DNA of 64,000 nucleotides from Pocillopora verrucosa (taxonomy: Eukaryota > Cnidaria > Anthozoa > Scleractinia > Pocilloporidae), in the NCBI RefSeq assembly GCF_036669915.1, contig NC_089321.1:17441598-17505597 (forward strand), written 5' to 3'. Every line of letters begins with the position of its first letter. Positions within the stretch are counted from its first letter, which is position 1. This document shows positions 62,765 through 64,000 of this stretch, piece after piece. Under the pieces are notes generated by a model. It was given only the letters and a program-made list of their open reading frames with translations, did no database searches and was not told the origin of the DNA. A program made the translations under genes and the position numbers.

Positions 62765-64000
62765 AAAGTACTGTTCATTGCTGCAAAGATCGCTTCCATA
62801 TTTAGAATCATTATTGTCACTTTCTCTCCACTCGGCTTCTTTAGAGCAATTGAGGTCACCTCCAGCAAAAATAATGCACTTAGTACTATTTTAATTCGAC
62901 TGTGAATCTCCATGATAAGTTTTATGGGACCTACCTTCACTATCAATAGATTCATAATCATCACTGTCTCTCCAGTCGGCTTCTTCATCGTCATCCAGCT
63001 TACCTTTCGCAGAAAGAAAGTCGTTCGTATCATTTAAATTCCGTTGGGAATAATCTCCATGATAATGAATATAGAAACGATCCTGGCAATTATGAACACT
63101 ACTCAACTAGTAGTTGAAACAAGGCTTCATTATCAATAGATTCATTATCATCACCGTCCCTCCATTCATCTTCATCATCGTCATCTAACTCACCTTTAGC
63201 ACAAAAAGGGTTATAAGTAATCATTTAAATGTGCTGCAAATCTCCATAATTGCTTCATGAGGCTTACCTTCACCATTAATATATTTTTGATCATCATAGT
63301 CTCTCCATTCAGCTTCTACATCGTCATCCGACTCACCTTTAGCACGAAGAGAGTCGTTAGTATCATCTTCATTCTGCTATGAATCTCCATGGTAAGTTTT
63401 ATGGGGCTTACCCTCACTGTCGCTGGCATCATCATTATCACTGAATCTCCACTCTGCGTCTTCATCGTTATTTTCATAATCATCACTGTCTCTCCAGTCG
63501 GCTTCTTCATCGTCATCCAGCTCACCTTTCGTAGAAAGAGAGTCGTACGTATCATTTTAATTCCGTTATGAATCTCCATGATAAGTTTCTTGGGGCTTAC
63601 CTCCACTATCGACAGATTCAAGATCATCAGCGTCTCCCCACTCATCTTCTCCATTGAAATCCAACTCACCTTTAGCACAAAGAGGGTCATAAGTATCATT
63701 TTAAATATGCTTTAAATCTACATGATAGGTTCCATGAGGTTTACCTTCATTATCGATAGATTTATTATCATCACCGTTTTTCCATTCATCTTCATCATCG
63801 TCATCCAACTCACCTTCAGCACAAAGAGGGTCATTAGTATCATTTTAAATGTGTTGCGAATCTTCATGATATGTTTCATGAGGTTTACCTTCACTATCAA
63901 TAGTTTTTTTATCATCACCGTCTCTCCATTCGGCTTCTGTATCGTCATCCAACTCACCTTTAGCACAAAGAGAGTCGTTAGTATCATCTTCATTCTGCTT

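Larger units (their letters stand above)
62150..64000 (-). repeat. degenerate tandem array of 144-bp (48-codon) units
   Basis: The anchor CACCTTTAGC (or close variants) recurs at 62194, 62338, 62448, 62857, 63001, 63191, 63334, 63523, 63667, 63811 and 63955: spacing is 144 in most cases, about 190 in two (a 15-codon insertion, seen in the unit ending at 63334 as NDEDAEWRFSDN), shortened once, and interrupted by SINE pieces between 62448 and 62857. Minus-strand consensus per unit is roughly NDTNDSL-AKGELDDDEE, then W-DGDD-ESIDSEGKPHE, then TYHGDSQ. Many units carry a stop at the same place (NDT preceded by TAA). The array runs off the right edge. Confidence 0.85.

Noticed and set aside
63316..63993. 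Hydrophobic Met/Ile/Leu-rich open frames over the acidic array
   Set aside because: They are the shifted frame of the GATGAC-rich repeat; their openness follows from the repeat composition, and the intact end segment at 61910-62107 is in the acidic frame.

Overview
The window is animal nuclear DNA: AT-rich, with short exons in long GT-AG introns, tRNA-derived SINEs, LINE and DNA-transposon relics and simple repeats. The DNMT3, POU, SLC34, PPCS, IGBP1, DAZAP2 and FMC1 homologues together with the repeat types (hairpin elements ending in TTAACCCTTT...AAAGGGTTAA, SINEs with a GGAATGGCGCAGTGGTGA head, AATAAGCACCC motifs) fit an anthozoan cnidarian, most likely a stony coral. This is inference from recognition; no search was run. 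Exons were placed by hand from splice sites, reading phase and family similarity; except for the truncated DNMT3, the exons of each named gene join in phase into a full-length product.

Layout. 1-735: GTCA simple repeat split by a fold-back element. 798-9782 (+): the 3' part (14 exons) of a de novo DNA methyltransferase DNMT3, ADD plus complete catalytic domain; the PWWP end lies off the left edge. 9783-12155: a stray duplicate of one DNMT3 exon and weak plus-strand exon-like pieces. 12156-16913 (-): DAZAP2. 19362-25957 (-): IGBP1/alpha4, 12 exons. 26168-28201 (+): FMC1, head-to-head with IGBP1 over about 210 bp. 30773-33843 (-): a divergent POU-homeobox gene, closest by eye to class 6. 35007-42856 (-): PPCS of coenzyme A synthesis, 8 exons including a GC-AG intron. 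46297-49182 (-): SLC34 (NaPi-II) sodium-phosphate cotransporter, 4 exons.

From about 49.2 to 61.9 kb I recognise no host gene; the stretch holds relics of a CR1/L2-like LINE and a Mutator-like transposon, a perfect hairpin and a SINE. From 61.9 kb to the right edge the minus strand carries a degenerate tandem array of 144-bp (48-codon) units encoding an Asp/Glu-rich repeat. It is partly open, partly broken by stops and interrupted by SINE pieces. It is the least explained structure in the window.

The genes are unrelated housekeeping or regulatory loci (DNA methylation, mRNA/ubiquitin adaptor, PP2A regulation, ATP-synthase assembly, transcription, CoA synthesis, phosphate transport). I see no operon-like functional grouping; the only structural coupling is the shared IGBP1/FMC1 promoter region.
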